This document shows, piece after piece, positions 1 through 9,525 of a DNA stretch of 64,000 nt (position 1 is its first letter; the number at the start of each line of letters is the position of its first letter). The notes beneath the pieces were generated by a model. That model was not told where the DNA came from. It searched no databases and worked only from the letters and a program-made list of their open reading frames with translations. The DNA is from Nitrososphaeraceae archaeon (GTDB lineage Archaea > Thermoproteota > Nitrososphaeria > Nitrososphaerales > Nitrososphaeraceae). A program made the translations under genes and the position numbers. The DNA lies in NCBI GenBank assembly GCA_031316115.1, contig JALDRC010000008.1, forward strand, positions 82,964 to 146,963, read 5' to 3'.

Positions 1-135
1 GCGAATAATATCAATTTTTCAATAGTTCAAGATTTATCAAATTTATGCTTATCATCTTTAATAATTAGATTTGTTAAATTTACAATAAATGGTAATTCAG
101 AAGATAAATATATAGAAGATATTTCAATTTATTAA
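1..135 (+). CDS. C-terminal end of an unidentified protein (partial)
   Basis: Frame 1 is open from the first base to a TAA at 133-135, giving the last 44 residues of a protein that starts outside the window. The visible tail is mixed polar and hydrophobic and ends in KYIEDISIY; I recognise no domain. The stop codon abuts the ATG of the next gene with no spacer, which suggests the two are co-transcribed and translationally coupled. It could also be a chance open frame, since it is short and AT-rich. Confidence 0.45.
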   Translation, partial: ANNINFSIVQDLSNLCLSSLIIRFVKFTINGNSEDKYIEDISIY

Positions 136-750
136 ATGAAGATATTTCTTCTTTTTTGTGCTATTTTGAGTATACTCTATCTAATTAGCCTTAATTTCCT
201 AACTAATGATATTAATGCAATATTAGAGCAGGATCTTAATTTTTCTCAATATACTAATCCTAAATATGATTTTTCTATTAAATATCCAGCTTCTTGGGAT
301 CTCTCAGAGATAAAATCAAAAAGTATGGAAAATCTGGTAAATGTAGAAATTAAATCTAACTTTGACGGGCCTCAAGATATGATCCAGGAAAAATTTGTTA
401 TTAGTATAAATAAACTACCTAGAAATCTTGATTTAAATAAATATGTAGACGAAGCATTAAAGCAAATCAATTCAACATATCAGGAATTCAAATTGATATC
501 TGACCAGTTTTCTGAGAAAGATAATATCCAGTCAAGAACAATCTCATATTCATATCTTGCGGGAATACCACCTATTTCCACTAAAATCGTTATGACTACT
601 GAAATATTTTCATATGGCGATAAAGTATATGTGTTGTCATTTGGAACACCACCAAATAAATATTATGATCTTTTGCCAGTAATGAATGAAATTTTTGAAT
701 CATTTCAGATTTTAAACAGACCTCAAATGATTTACCTCTACCTCTCTTAA
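136..750 (+). CDS. Secreted PsbP-like protein
   Basis: A 204-aa protein with an N-terminal hydrophobic helix (about residues 3-20) that looks like a signal peptide or membrane anchor. After it comes the segment YTNPKYDFSIKYPASWDLSE (about 40-60), typical of the PsbP/PsbP-related fold in which a folded beta domain follows an NP.y.F.i.YP..W motif. Such single-domain proteins are abundant in Nitrososphaerales and lie outside the cytoplasmic membrane; their ligand is unknown. The ATG directly follows the stop of the upstream partial gene. No cysteine lipobox is obvious. Family placement rests on the motif only. Confidence 0.6.
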   Translation: MKIFLLFCAILSILYLISLNFLTNDINAILEQDLNFSQYTNPKYDFSIKYPASWDLSEIKSKSMENLVNVEIKSNFDGPQDMIQEKFVISINKLPRNLDLNKYVDEALKQINSTYQEFKLISDQFSEKDNIQSRTISYSYLAGIPPISTKIVMTTEIFSYGDKVYVLSFGTPPNKYYDLLPVMNEIFESFQILNRPQMIYLYLS

Positions 751-976
751 ATTTACGAACATTTCTAGGTAATTATTACTAATATTCTAATGAATATTTG
801 TCCTACAATATAGGCTGATAGTATATTTTTTAATTAAATAGCATTTTGATACACATTCTTCCTGTACGCTTAATTTTAATGCCTTCTATTTTTTTTAAAT
901 TCTCGGTAAGCATTAGCTAATGTTTGTTGGATAGGATGTGTTAGATCTCGATTTATTTATTTATTCAAGTATTCAC

Positions 977-1698
977 GGCTCTTAATTTAAGATAATATTC
1001 ACCTCCTTTTCTAACTCAAAATTACTTTTATTTGGTATAGTATCATTGTACATAGAAACAAAGAATTGTATCCAGTTATACACTTGAAATAGATTACATT
1101 CTTCTTCTTTGATACAAGGATAATAGTCATCAAAACTTTCTATTCTATCTTCCAAATACTGGTTTACTCTTTCCATCAAACTTTTCTCTATTGAAGAATG
1201 CAAATAGTGTTTTAATCCAATTACATTGCATGCTTCGCTATACCAGGTACCACCATCTGTATAGATGGTATGTTTTCCATATATTGATACAAGAGATCTG
1301 ATGAATTTTTCAGCTACAAGCATGTTTCTATCTTCAGAGATATTGATTCCAAGCACTGAGGAGTGAATCGGTTCAATACAAACGCATAACCAATAATGCT
1401 TGTTACCAATCTGAATAATTGTTTCATCTATAATAAAAGCCGTTACTCTTTTTCTCTTGTAGATCTGACAGGATCCAAACCTCTGAATCCAATTCCAAAC
1501 AGAAACATAACTTCGATTTTCATTTCTAAATATTACTAATTTTTTAGCTGTATTACGTAACCTTAAAACAAGAAAGTACAGGTAAAGAGAATACATAACA
1601 ATATAATTATGTGTTCTATTTCTTTCAAATCTTATTTTATTCATAATATATTTAGAATGTTCTTAGATATAGCTTTTACTGCTTAAGTTAACACAGCC
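977..1698 (-). mobile_element. IS6-like element, copy 1 (722 bp)
   Basis: Insertion sequence of the family repeated across the window. The right end is GGCTGTGTTAACTTAAG read inward (1698 leftward); the left end (977) reads GGCTCTTAATTTAAG, matching the consensus terminus with a two-base loss. One transposase gene fills the element. The flanks ATTCAC and CTTTCTCA do not form an 8-bp target duplication, unlike the younger copies, so this copy is older, has recombined, or its flank has mutated. The damaged left terminus suggests it is no longer transposable although its gene is open. Confidence 0.85.
982..1644 (-). CDS. IS6-like DDE transposase, copy 1
   Basis: A 220-aa transposase of the IS6/IS240 DDE type. 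An N-terminal helix-turn-helix-like region ends in [10 protein letters not shown]; the catalytic core shows D in [12 protein letters not shown] (about residue 73), D in [11 protein letters not shown] (about 130) and a candidate E in [10 protein letters not shown] (about 158). Compared with the three intact sister copies it differs at many positions, including YWLCVC for FWLWIC, so it belongs to an older sublineage. It is somewhat shorter than typical bacterial IS6 transposases (about 230-240 aa). Reads open from ATG to TAA. Confidence 0.85.
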   Translation of the reverse strand: MNKIRFERNRTHNYIVMYSLYLYFLVLRLRNTAKKLVIFRNENRSYVSVWNWIQRFGSCQIYKRKRVTAFIIDETIIQIGNKHYWLCVCIEPIHSSVLGINISEDRNMLVAEKFIRSLVSIYGKHTIYTDGGTWYSEACNVIGLKHYLHSSIEKSLMERVNQYLEDRIESFDDYYPCIKEEECNLFQVYNWIQFFVSMYNDTIPNKSNFELEKEVNIILN

Positions 1699-1976
1699 CT
1701 TTCTCATGTCTCTTTTCCACTTTAAATGGTTTGAATAGCCTAGATGTATGTCGTATTAGATACTAAGAGATTACGTACAAATGATACAATGCTCAACGGA
1801 AAGATATTTTATTATGGACAAATCTCAAATAATCTATATTGGTAGTGGATTACTTTTACATATTAGTTCTTTCCTAAAGAGAACAGTATTTATTGTAAAG
1901 AAAATCAAAAATAAGAATCGACATATTGTAATGGGATTTCTTTTTCTCATCTATTATTAGTAGTTATCAAAAGATA

Positions 1977-2408
1977 TTAATAAATACCTATAATTTGTAC
2001 CATAACCTTTCTATTCCTGGGTCTTATATCCATTTCTAAAATGACAATTTGTTGCCATGTCCCTAGACATAAGTCACTTCCGTGAAATGGTATTGTCAAA
2101 CTAGGTCCGACTAATGAAGCTCTAACATGTGAATGTCCATTTCCATCATGCCAAGTATTATCATGTTCATATTCAATATCTTTAGACGCTACACGTTCTA
2201 ACATTCTAGGAAAATCCTTTTTCAAACCAGGTTCATACTCTATAGTAGTTATCGATGCCGTAGATCCCATTACAAATAGCGTGACTATCCCATCTTTCAA
2301 TTTACTTGTAAATAAGATTCTCTTGACATCACTTGTGATATCGATACTATCATTTTCACCTTTAGAAGACAATTCAATATATTTAGAGATGATGTTAAAT
2401 CCAATCAT
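1977..2408 (-). CDS. yjbQ: YjbQ/UPF0047 family protein
   Basis: A 143-aa protein matching the YjbQ (UPF0047) family, known from bacteria and archaea for weak thiamine-phosphate-synthase activity in vivo. Diagnostic blocks are visible: GIVTLFVMGSTASITTIEYE (about 39-58), the histidine-rich HDGNGHSHVRASLVGPS (about 87-103) and LGTWQQIVILEMDIRPR (about 115-131). The two histidines of GHSH are the conserved active-site feature. The length is normal for the family. It stands alone between IS copy 1 and a hydrolase gene read on the same strand about 200 bases upstream. Confidence 0.88.
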   Translation of the reverse strand: MIGFNIISKYIELSSKGENDSIDITSDVKRILFTSKLKDGIVTLFVMGSTASITTIEYEPGLKKDFPRMLERVASKDIEYEHDNTWHDGNGHSHVRASLVGPSLTIPFHGSDLCLGTWQQIVILEMDIRPRNRKVMVQIIGIY

Positions 2409-2611
2409 TTCATTTAAAATATTTAAATTTTGAATTTAAATCAAACGGTAAATTCTCAAAAATTACAGGTTGGGCTTATTGTTGCCTCATATCAAAATAT
2501 TAAAGTAAAAAATATTCAACTTCGTGTGTATGAAATCTAAAAAAATCGAATAATACCCAACCATATGTTACATAACATTTTACTGTGAAGTCTTAGAGAT
2601 GAAATTTTTTC

Positions 2612-3484
2612 TTAACTCTCATTTATCATGAAAGTTTTACTACCTTTCTCATTGATGTTATAAAGGTCGTTATTTAAAAATTGAAATACTGTTTTATTAA
2701 ATTCTTCCACTTTCTCTACATGGGGATAATGCCCACAATTATTAAAGATCACAAGCTTTGAGTTCGGAATTTTGAAATCCTTTGCATATTTTAATGGCAT
2801 TAATTGATCGTCCTTACCCCAAATTAATAAAGTAGGAATATTAATTTTTAATCTATCTTTTAGATCAGGGTTGTTCTTAAGTGAAATTAGTGTAGACATA
2901 AAAGCGTATTTAGCGTTATTCAAGCTCATTCTATTAATAAAATCACGTATCGAAGCTTCTGTAACTGAACGAGGATCATATACCATTTCATAATATGCTG
3001 TTGCTACATTATAAAAGGTAGGATATAGGGCTGCAGATATATACAAATTTAGTGTAGGTGTTACCCTATTCATCATTCCTGCTGGGGACAATAAAACTAG
3101 TTTGTTTACTTTTTTGGGGAATTTAATCGCAAACTCCAAGGCTAAAAGACCGCCAAATGAAGAACCTATAACATACAAGTTATCAATATTCAAAGCTTGA
3201 ATAAAATTCTCTATAAATTTTATGAAAAATTCTATTGAATACTCAACATGAGGTTTATCACTGTAGCCAAAACCTACTATATCAGGTATAATCAATCTAT
3301 AATTATTTGAAAAGAAGGGAATTACCTTTGACCATCGTTCTAATGAACCTCCTAGACCATGAAGTAGTAGAATTGATTTATCATCTGGCTTATTGCCTTT
3401 AGATCCATATGTATCGATAAATCTAATGTAGCAATTATCGATTTTAATCATTTTCATTATTTCATAGTCTTTTGAATATTCCAC
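2612..3484 (-). CDS. Alpha/beta hydrolase
   Basis: A 290-aa serine hydrolase of the alpha/beta fold. Visible landmarks are the oxyanion-loop motif HGLGGSLERW (42-51), the nucleophile elbow G-S-S-F-G with Ser109, the acid in WGKDDQLMP (Asp225 or 226) and the catalytic histidine in GHYPHVE (His252). The substrate cannot be told from sequence. It is divergent from the phasin-like gene at 3650 and lies near the PHA synthase genes, so a role in polyester or ester turnover is possible but unproven. A second ATG at residue 10 could be the real start; the N-terminus is not diagnostic. Confidence 0.85.
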   Translation of the reverse strand: MEYSKDYEIMKMIKIDNCYIRFIDTYGSKGNKPDDKSILLLHGLGGSLERWSKVIPFFSNNYRLIIPDIVGFGYSDKPHVEYSIEFFIKFIENFIQALNIDNLYVIGSSFGGLLALEFAIKFPKKVNKLVLLSPAGMMNRVTPTLNLYISAALYPTFYNVATAYYEMVYDPRSVTEASIRDFINRMSLNNAKYAFMSTLISLKNNPDLKDRLKINIPTLLIWGKDDQLMPLKYAKDFKIPNSKLVIFNNCGHYPHVEKVEEFNKTVFQFLNNDLYNINEKGSKTFMINES

Positions 3485-3649
3485 GATATTGATAGAATAA
3501 AATTAGATTTCGATATAAAAATGTCTGTAACTAGAAGTTAAATTTAATTGAAAAAAATTGGTATTTATAAATATGCATGTAGCTTTATTTTTTATTAGAG
3601 ATCTACTAAATGTATATATTTTGGTAATAGCAATTTAATTTGAACAAAA

Positions 3650-4138
3650 ATGACTAATTTCAATGAAAAAGATGAAAATCCTAAAGCTGGAAATGATCAA
3701 ACTTACTCATCAATCAATAGAAAATACGAAGTGTATGACTCCATTAGAGATAATACAAATAAAATTATTAACGAAATCGCTAAAACTCAGCCAGCGTACA
3801 TACAGTCAATTTCAAACTTACAAATGGAATGTATAGAATCTACTAAGGGTTTAGTAAATACCACAATAACCATACAAAAACAAGTGTATGAATGTTTAAA
3901 TTCAAATCCTATCCCTACGTTTACAAAACAATATGTCAAACAAGGAAATGAATTCACAAATAATGTTATAGAATTTAACAACATTAACAATAAGCTATTT
4001 GCAAATTTATTAGATATTACATCGGATAGTATCAAAAACTACACAAAAACATTAGATACCTTTGTAAAATTCAATACAAATGTTGTAGAACAATGGTTAT
4101 CGGTCTTCAAAAATTCTCAAACTTTTAACAAGGTATAA
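3650..4138 (+). CDS. Phasin-like helical protein (putative)
   Basis: A 162-aa protein without cysteine or membrane segment, predicted almost wholly helical and rich in Asn, Thr and Lys after residue 30. The pattern of amphipathic helices (IQSISNLQMECIESTKGLV, then KQVYECLNS) resembles phasins, the proteins that coat PHA granules. The phaE/phaC pair lies 2.1 kb downstream on the same strand, which supports this reading. A TATATATT box about 35 bases before the ATG fits an own promoter. Phasins are poorly conserved, so the call rests on composition and neighbourhood. Confidence 0.5.
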   Translation: MTNFNEKDENPKAGNDQTYSSINRKYEVYDSIRDNTNKIINEIAKTQPAYIQSISNLQMECIESTKGLVNTTITIQKQVYECLNSNPIPTFTKQYVKQGNEFTNNVIEFNNINNKLFANLLDITSDSIKNYTKTLDTFVKFNTNVVEQWLSVFKNSQTFNKV

Positions 4139-5350
4139 ATTTACCCTTAGAACACATATTTATTTATTTTTTAGTATTATTTATTATACTTAAATAATCC
4201 TATTAGAATTCCACCATAATTGCAACACTTTTCGATTAAAAATCTTGCTATTCGTAAATATTTTATCTCATGTTGACAAGGAAGATTTGGTATATGCTTG
4301 AACAATTGTTTCTGCCATGGTCTCCTACTCTAATTTATATTCGAAAATTCCTACAACAAAACAAATCAACATAGAATACACATTACTCCATATTGAACAT
4401 GTCTTCAATTCCACAACCTCGTTTTTAACTATTTTATTATATCTATTTTTTATCAACTAGTTCTACATCTCTAACAACCAGAGGTTTATTTTTTAGTCTT
4501 ATTATGTTCTATTCTATAGGAAACTCTTTTGTAAACTAACTGTTTATGGCTAGAATGTTGGATTCTATGTAATATTTAATATTCGTACCAAGCTAGTATT
4601 TTCCTAATTGCTTTAGTGCATATAGTAGAAGTTGTCTTTTTGTTTCTTTACTAAGCAAAAAGTACATTTCATCTGGAATAGTCATCTTAATTTGACAAAA
4701 TCGTTCGTTGGAAGAGAATTCTTAATTTAAGATCGTATGAAAACATTCAGCTCCGACAATTCATTTGGTTGTCCATTACAAATCTTCGATAGCCTTATTT
4801 CTCATTTTAGATATTGGTAAATTCAATCCATGGCTTTACAATGTTTGTATATTTTTTCAATATCTAATGATATCCTAAGTGTTATAATCTGAATGTTATC
4901 CTAATCTATCTAAATAATTTTGTTGTACGTTAATAAACTGGTGATTAGGTGTATACCAAATGGTATTGTGAACTTCCCCTGTAAAATGAATATCTCCAAC
5001 TTTATGTAAGTTTTACTGCTCTTGTATTATATTTTTTTAGGTGTATTAGATCTTGGATCTATCAGAGATATTTGTTACCCTAATTGTAATAATCAACTCT
5101 TTCTGATGAATTAAATATGATTTTATTCACACTTATCCTGAATCTACTTAGAATCAAAAGAAAGACATGGCATAATTGGCAGAAAGTGACGATGTAATTC
5201 ATCCAGGAAAAAATACAACAATGATGTATAATAGAATATTCTTTCTGGGAATGTTGTATATTTGTTTATTTAAAGTATTTTAACAAATCATTATTTTAAA
5301 TGTTTTGTAGAAAGACATTTTTATATGATTGATATTAGGTTAACTATAAA
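4139..5350 (+). other. 1.2-kb region with decayed coding fragments
   Basis: No intact gene seen. On the minus strand 4593-4685 encodes a 30-residue coding-looking piece beginning MTIPDEMYFLLSKETKRQ and ending ALKQLGKY, directly preceded by in-frame residues and then a stop; it looks like the tail of a lost gene. A second minus-strand scrap starts MAETIVQAYTKSSLST near 4320 and stops at once. The right end (5319-5326, TTTATATG) holds the likely TATA box of the gene at 5351. The stretch is probably a graveyard rather than regulatory DNA. Confidence 0.4.
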
Positions 5351-5743
5351 ATGATACCATATGAATTTATTTATTCTTTTACAAAATCTATACTACTTAT
5401 TGATGATGCGATCAGATGGGTAGGTATAACAGACAAACAAGGTACTTTAATTAATGAAAGATACAGAGAAGGCGTGGTATTATTACTAAATGAGGAGGAA
5501 AATGAAGAATACGCTTCAAATGCCATATCCAGGCAACGTTCAAGAGTCAAATTTGAACCCAAAATCGGTAAATTAATTTATGCTTTCGGAAAATACGAGA
5601 ATGTTAGTAGAGTGACTATACCTATTAGCGAAAATTATTATTTGCTATTAACTTTGGATTCTATGGAAAAAAAAGTTGATGAAATAATCATGTCAAAAGT
5701 CATTCCGATAATAAATCAAACAAAAGAGAAATTTACGACATAG
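5351..5743 (+). CDS. Small conserved-looking protein of unknown function
   Basis: A 130-aa soluble protein. The opening SFTKSILLIDDAIRWVGITD followed by G-T-L-I-N-E-R-Y-R-E-G and a later strand RVTIPISENYYLLLTLD has the alpha/beta rhythm of small roadblock- or DUF6659-like proteins that are common and duplicated in Thaumarchaeota; I cannot assign a function. A TATA-like box (5319-5326) is centred about 28 bases before the ATG, as in leaderless archaeal genes. The gene at 10772 has a comparable size and layout and may be a distant relative. It sits just upstream of the PHA module. Confidence 0.6.
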   Translation: MIPYEFIYSFTKSILLIDDAIRWVGITDKQGTLINERYREGVVLLLNEEENEEYASNAISRQRSRVKFEPKIGKLIYAFGKYENVSRVTIPISENYYLLLTLDSMEKKVDEIIMSKVIPIINQTKEKFTT

Positions 5744-5919
5744 TAGCAACTCATGCATCCAAAGTGTTTGTTAATTGTTACTTCGTATTCTACAAAAGTG
5801 TTTAATTCCCCCTCTTGAAATTAACAAATTACAAAACTATTATTTTAATAAGGTTATTTGAATAATAATTAACATTACAAATACTAAAAAATAAATATTC
5901 TCTTTAGGAGGTATTATTA

Positions 5920-6048
5920 ATGAATTATGATTACGTTGGAGGTACCTTGCGGTGTAAAATCTGTGCGATGGAATTTTCTACAAAAAATGAAGCGGATGAA
6001 CATTATAAAACTATGCATGCTGGAGAAGTTACTACCGCTGGAGAATAA
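5920..6048 (+). CDS. 42-aa C2H2 zinc-finger peptide
   Basis: A very small gene: ATG at 5920, TAA at 6046-6048. The product has one classical finger, CKIC at residues 12-15, then His28 and His33 in DEHYKTMH, a C-x2-C-x12-H-x4-H spacing with the expected hydrophobic residue between. An unusually strong Shine-Dalgarno, AGGAGGT, lies eight bases before the ATG and decides the start. Single-finger proteins of 40-60 residues are typical of Thaumarchaeota and may bind DNA or protein. It is read in the same direction as phaE, 170 bases upstream of it. Confidence 0.75.
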   Translation: MNYDYVGGTLRCKICAMEFSTKNEADEHYKTMHAGEVTTAGE

Positions 6049-6219
6049 CAAATCCCATCTATTCGTAAATCATTATTCTATCAATATTCACACTATGATT
6101 TTATTATAAGCTAAATCTTTAAAGTAGCAATTAATGCTAAGAATAAAGCATTAAAACTAATCTAAACAATAATAGATAAATATTTTTTTGTATATTAATA
6201 ATCTATTAGTGTGTGGGGA

Positions 6220-6789
6220 ATGACGGTAGAACAGGATTTTAATAAAAAATACCAAGAATTAATAAATAGCTATAACGCGATTTGGAAGGATTTTAAAATT
6301 CCTAACTTTAATATGTTTAGTCCTTATTTTCAATTTGAACAAGATCAAAAACAATTTCAGGATTTATTTGCTCTTTTCTTAAAATTTCATGGAAGTATAA
6401 TAAATTATATGGTTCAAGTTAATCAAACATATTTAAAATCTATAAAAGAGCTACAATCTAAACATCCAGAATTGCCAAACTTTCAGTCAGAAGATGAGAT
6501 GAAGAAATACAAGAATATAGCGATAGATGTGTTTGAAGATTCTTTTACTAAATTATTTCAGTCAAATGAGTTTTCCATTGCGGTTTCTGAACTTCTATCT
6601 AATTATTCATCGTTTGGAAAACTATTAGGAAATGCATTTAATGATTATCTGAAATCCATGAATTTACCAAACAGATCTGAGATCGACACAATTTTAAGAG
6701 ATATGCAAGAATTAAAGAGAGATGTTCACAGATTACGGAAAAATTTAGATTTAATAATGAGTGAAGAAAAAGAAGTTGTCCTTAAATAA
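6220..6789 (+). CDS. phaE: PHA synthase subunit PhaE (class III)
   Basis: A 189-aa PhaE-like protein, the non-catalytic partner of class III PHA synthase. It is helical, begins MTVEQDFNKKYQELINSYN, and shows the PhaE-type central block with F-x-x-L-F-x-x-F and a C-terminal coiled coil DMQELKRDVHRLRKNLDLI ahead of a charged tail. I chose the ATG at 6220; an in-frame GTG at 6211 would add three residues. The gene overlaps phaC by 29 bases, a sign of one translationally coupled unit. PhaE is short compared with bacterial examples (about 300+ aa), as in other Thaumarchaeota. Confidence 0.8.
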   Translation: MTVEQDFNKKYQELINSYNAIWKDFKIPNFNMFSPYFQFEQDQKQFQDLFALFLKFHGSIINYMVQVNQTYLKSIKELQSKHPELPNFQSEDEMKKYKNIAIDVFEDSFTKLFQSNEFSIAVSELLSNYSSFGKLLGNAFNDYLKSMNLPNRSEIDTILRDMQELKRDVHRLRKNLDLIMSEEKEVVLK

Positions 6790-7927
6790 GGTAGCTGCCA
6801 CTTCAGATTCTGGAATAAAGGTAGATTATATTCCTAGTAAAGTTCCTAGTGTAGACAATACGACAAAATCCCATAGTGGAGAACTTGAGAAAGATAAGAA
6901 TAATGATTTGATGGCAAAGATTAACAAAGTACTAGAGGTATATCGAAAATCTTCTTCATTGGATGTTGGCGCAACTCCACATGAAGTAGTTAAAGAAACG
7001 AGGTTGTATAGATTATTACATTATAAACCTATTTTTGACAGTCCTATAAGACCACCAATCCTAATTGTCTATGCTCTAATAAATCGATCTTATATTTTGG
7101 ACCTTCAAAAGGACAAAAGTTGGGTAAGAAATTTGGTGAATCAAGGATTTGATGTCTATCTCATAGACTGGAAACCTCCGTCATTAAATGATAAATATGT
7201 TTCATTTGATGACTATGTTAATGTTTTCATCGACCAGTGTGTTGATTATATTAGAAATAATAAATCAGTTGAAAAAATAACACTTCATGGATATTGTATG
7301 GGGGCAACTATGTCTGCAATGTATTGTTCATTACAACAATACAAGATAAAAAATCTAGTGACTTTGGCTCCGGTAATAGATACTAGTAAAGATTCGACGG
7401 TTATTGGAAACTTCGCAAGGCATCTGGATGTTGAAAAAATTATGGAATCAGTAGGCAACATGCCTCCTGAATTGTTACGTACATGTTTTTCTGCGTTGAA
7501 ACCATTTAAGCAAGGAGTAAACAAGTATTATTCACTTCTTGAGCATATAAATGACCGAAGATTTATTGAGAACTTTCTTAGAATCGAAAAGTGGTTATAT
7601 GATATTCCTCCTATAGCCGGAGAGGCATTCAAACAATGGATAAAAAATATCTATCAAGAAAACCTTTTAGTGAAGAACAAGATGAAGTTAGGCGATGAAT
7701 TTGTAAATTTATCCAGGATAAATATCCCTCTGCTCAATATTATTGCTAATGAAGACCACCTAGTTTCCCCCGAAGGGAGTGCGGAGCTTAATAATCTAGT
7801 ATCAAGTAAAGACAAGAGGATAATGAGATTTCCTACTGGTCATGTTGGATTAATAGCAAGTAGTTATTCCCAGATAAATGTATTGCCTAAAACTGGAAGA
7901 TGGTTTTTCTTACGATCTAATACTTGA
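6761..7927 (+). CDS. phaC: PHA synthase catalytic subunit PhaC (class III)
   Basis: A 388-aa PhaC that polymerises 3-hydroxyacyl-CoA into PHA storage polyester at the granule surface. The lipase-like box is G-Y-C-M-G with the nucleophile Cys179; the acid is Asp333 in NEDHLVSP and the base His362 in TGHVGLI. The core begins near residue 68 (GATPHEVV); the first 65 residues are a charged, poorly conserved extension. The start is GTG at 6761, inside phaE and in another frame. Length and the cysteine box fit class III enzymes that need PhaE. A T-run after the stop is a likely terminator. Confidence 0.92.
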   Translation: MKKKKLSLNKVAATSDSGIKVDYIPSKVPSVDNTTKSHSGELEKDKNNDLMAKINKVLEVYRKSSSLDVGATPHEVVKETRLYRLLHYKPIFDSPIRPPILIVYALINRSYILDLQKDKSWVRNLVNQGFDVYLIDWKPPSLNDKYVSFDDYVNVFIDQCVDYIRNNKSVEKITLHGYCMGATMSAMYCSLQQYKIKNLVTLAPVIDTSKDSTVIGNFARHLDVEKIMESVGNMPPELLRTCFSALKPFKQGVNKYYSLLEHINDRRFIENFLRIEKWLYDIPPIAGEAFKQWIKNIYQENLLVKNKMKLGDEFVNLSRINIPLLNIIANEDHLVSPEGSAELNNLVSSKDKRIMRFPTGHVGLIASSYSQINVLPKTGRWFFLRSNT

Positions 7928-7953
7928 CATGGTAAAGTGTTGAATAAGAATTA

Positions 7954-7962
7954 TTTTTTTTT
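7954..7962 (+). terminator. T-run terminator after phaC
   Basis: Nine consecutive T, 27 bases after the phaC stop, followed by GTGTGTGTG. Archaeal RNA polymerase stops at such runs without a hairpin. Assigned by position and composition only. Confidence 0.45.
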
Positions 7963-8087
7963 GTGTGTGTGCTCTAATATTATATCGATCTTTTGAAAAT
8001 TAAAAGGTATGGATAAAAAATTTTACAATATAAGAGCACATTTTATCAAATCTAAATGATCTTTTACACTTAAAATTATTTCAACAA

Positions 8088-8339
8088 ATGAGTACATGGA
8101 GGAAGGAATTTATTATTTTTCAATATGTCAACCGTAGTTTGAAAAATACAGTGAATCTAAAAGTGGATTATTATTATAAGTTAGAAAGCAGAGATAAAGC
8201 AGTCAGAAATATTATCTTATTATCAAATACTGTAAAATTGTTAAATCTATTTCAGAAAGCAAATGATCTTGAGACTAGTAAACACAAAATCTATGAATTC
8301 AAGAAAACTCGATTGTACTATATCTACCAATATATATGA
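8088..8339 (+). CDS. Doubtful small protein
   Basis: An 83-aa open frame, basic and rich in Tyr, Asn and Lys, starting MSTWRKEFIIFQYVNRSLKN. I see no motif, Shine-Dalgarno or well-placed TATA box. It fills a 590-base gap between phaC and the isochorismatase-family gene. It may be a lineage-specific protein or a chance frame in AT-rich DNA. Confidence 0.25.
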   Translation: MSTWRKEFIIFQYVNRSLKNTVNLKVDYYYKLESRDKAVRNIILLSNTVKLLNLFQKANDLETSKHKIYEFKKTRLYYIYQYI

Positions 8340-8522
8340 TACAAAAAAGTTGAATATGTTTTTGTAAAGGGATTAGTATGATATCTATTGTTTAATACAT
8401 CAATTGTGATTGTTCAATAGGTAAAAATCATAACCTAGCTATTTATAAAAAACAAAAACTTTGTGATACAAATAGCCTACAATTAAATACCGAAAACATA
8501 CGATGTTACAAGATAGGTAGTG

Positions 8523-9173
8523 ATGACTAATATGGATCTATCTCATAATGCGAAACCAGCATTAATAGTGATCGATGTTCAAAACGGGTTTGTCAGCAAG
8601 GGGGGATCTTATGACCTTCTTGGAATTAAATTAGATAACTACCAAAAAGTGATTCCAAAGATAAAAGAACTCATAAAATTGTGTAGAAGTGTGAATATCC
8701 CTATTTTTTATACACAAGCTGTAAGAGAGCCTTCTGGAATAGATCTGTTGACGAGAACTCACAGGATTTTACCAAAATCAAGAGAAGAAAGAATCAAGAC
8801 AAGACCCATATGTGTAAGAGGTACTTGGGATTCGAGGATAATCGAAGAGGTCAAACCAATTGGAAAGGACCATATAATTATTAAAAGAAGAGATTCTGCT
8901 TTTCAAGATACAGAAACAGAGGTATGGTTAAAAAGTATAGGAATAGACACGTTAATTTTCTGTGGGATAGATACTTCCATATGTGTAGAAACCTCTTTAA
9001 GAGATGGATTCAATAGAGGATATGATGTTATTCTAATATCAGATGCTACGGCATCAAGTAATCTTCAACATTATAAAACAACACTTGAACATGTAAAGGA
9101 GTATTATGGAATGATTTTAAGTGTTAAAGAATTAAAGAACATCTTTAAAGCTCTGTTTTTACCTCGATTATAA
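8523..9173 (+). CDS. Isochorismatase-family cysteine hydrolase
   Basis: A 216-aa enzyme of the isochorismatase/nicotinamidase superfamily. The catalytic triad is visible: Asp in VIDVQNGF (residue 18), Lys in IIIKRRDSAF (121) and Cys in GIDTSICVET (154), with the usual cis-peptide neighbourhood before the cysteine. These enzymes hydrolyse amides such as nicotinamide, N-carbamoyl sarcosine, ureidoacrylate or biuret; the exact substrate is not visible. A GTG at 8520 directly precedes the chosen ATG. An amidohydrolase pseudogene lies downstream on the other strand, which may once have acted in the same amide pathway. Confidence 0.88.
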   Translation: MTNMDLSHNAKPALIVIDVQNGFVSKGGSYDLLGIKLDNYQKVIPKIKELIKLCRSVNIPIFYTQAVREPSGIDLLTRTHRILPKSREERIKTRPICVRGTWDSRIIEEVKPIGKDHIIIKRRDSAFQDTETEVWLKSIGIDTLIFCGIDTSICVETSLRDGFNRGYDVILISDATASSNLQHYKTTLEHVKEYYGMILSVKELKNIFKALFLPRL

Positions 9174-9525
9174 ATTACACCAAAAGTTCGGTGAGAACTC
9201 TAACTTGATTCCTAGAGAATGTGTCTATAGGGGATTCGAATTTAGTCCCACCAGCCTTCTACTAATTTTTCATTTTCTAATTGTCTGTTAAATTTTGTGT
9301 ATCGCATCTAGTTAGGAAAGCTGATTTTCTAAAATTAGTTAGAAATAATTATTGTGAAGAATACTTATGGAAAGGTTGTTCACTGGTAATTATTTTTGTT
9401 TATTTAAAACTAATGAGGTATTTTACAGAACTAAAGATTATATAAAGCAAGATCATCCAAATTGTTCTTTTACAGTTTATATATTTCATCTTCTATTTTA
9501 TAATTCTCAAATCGTTCCAAAAAAG
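9174..9525 (+). other. Gap between convergent genes
   Basis: About 350 bases between the hydrolase and the amidohydrolase pseudogene, which point at each other. I see no gene, repeat or clear terminator. An open frame at 9367-9582 runs into the pseudogene antisense and is judged spurious. Confidence 0.4.

Noticed and set aside
5927..6109. 60-aa frame MITLEVPCGVKSV...
   Set aside because: It is the shifted frame of the zinc-finger gene at 5920, which has the ribosome-binding site and the finger.
9181..9260. A possible tRNA 3-prime end at GGGGATTCGAATTTAGTCCCACCA
   Set aside because: The bases around TTCGAAT do not pair as a T-stem, and no acceptor or anticodon arm can be built upstream.
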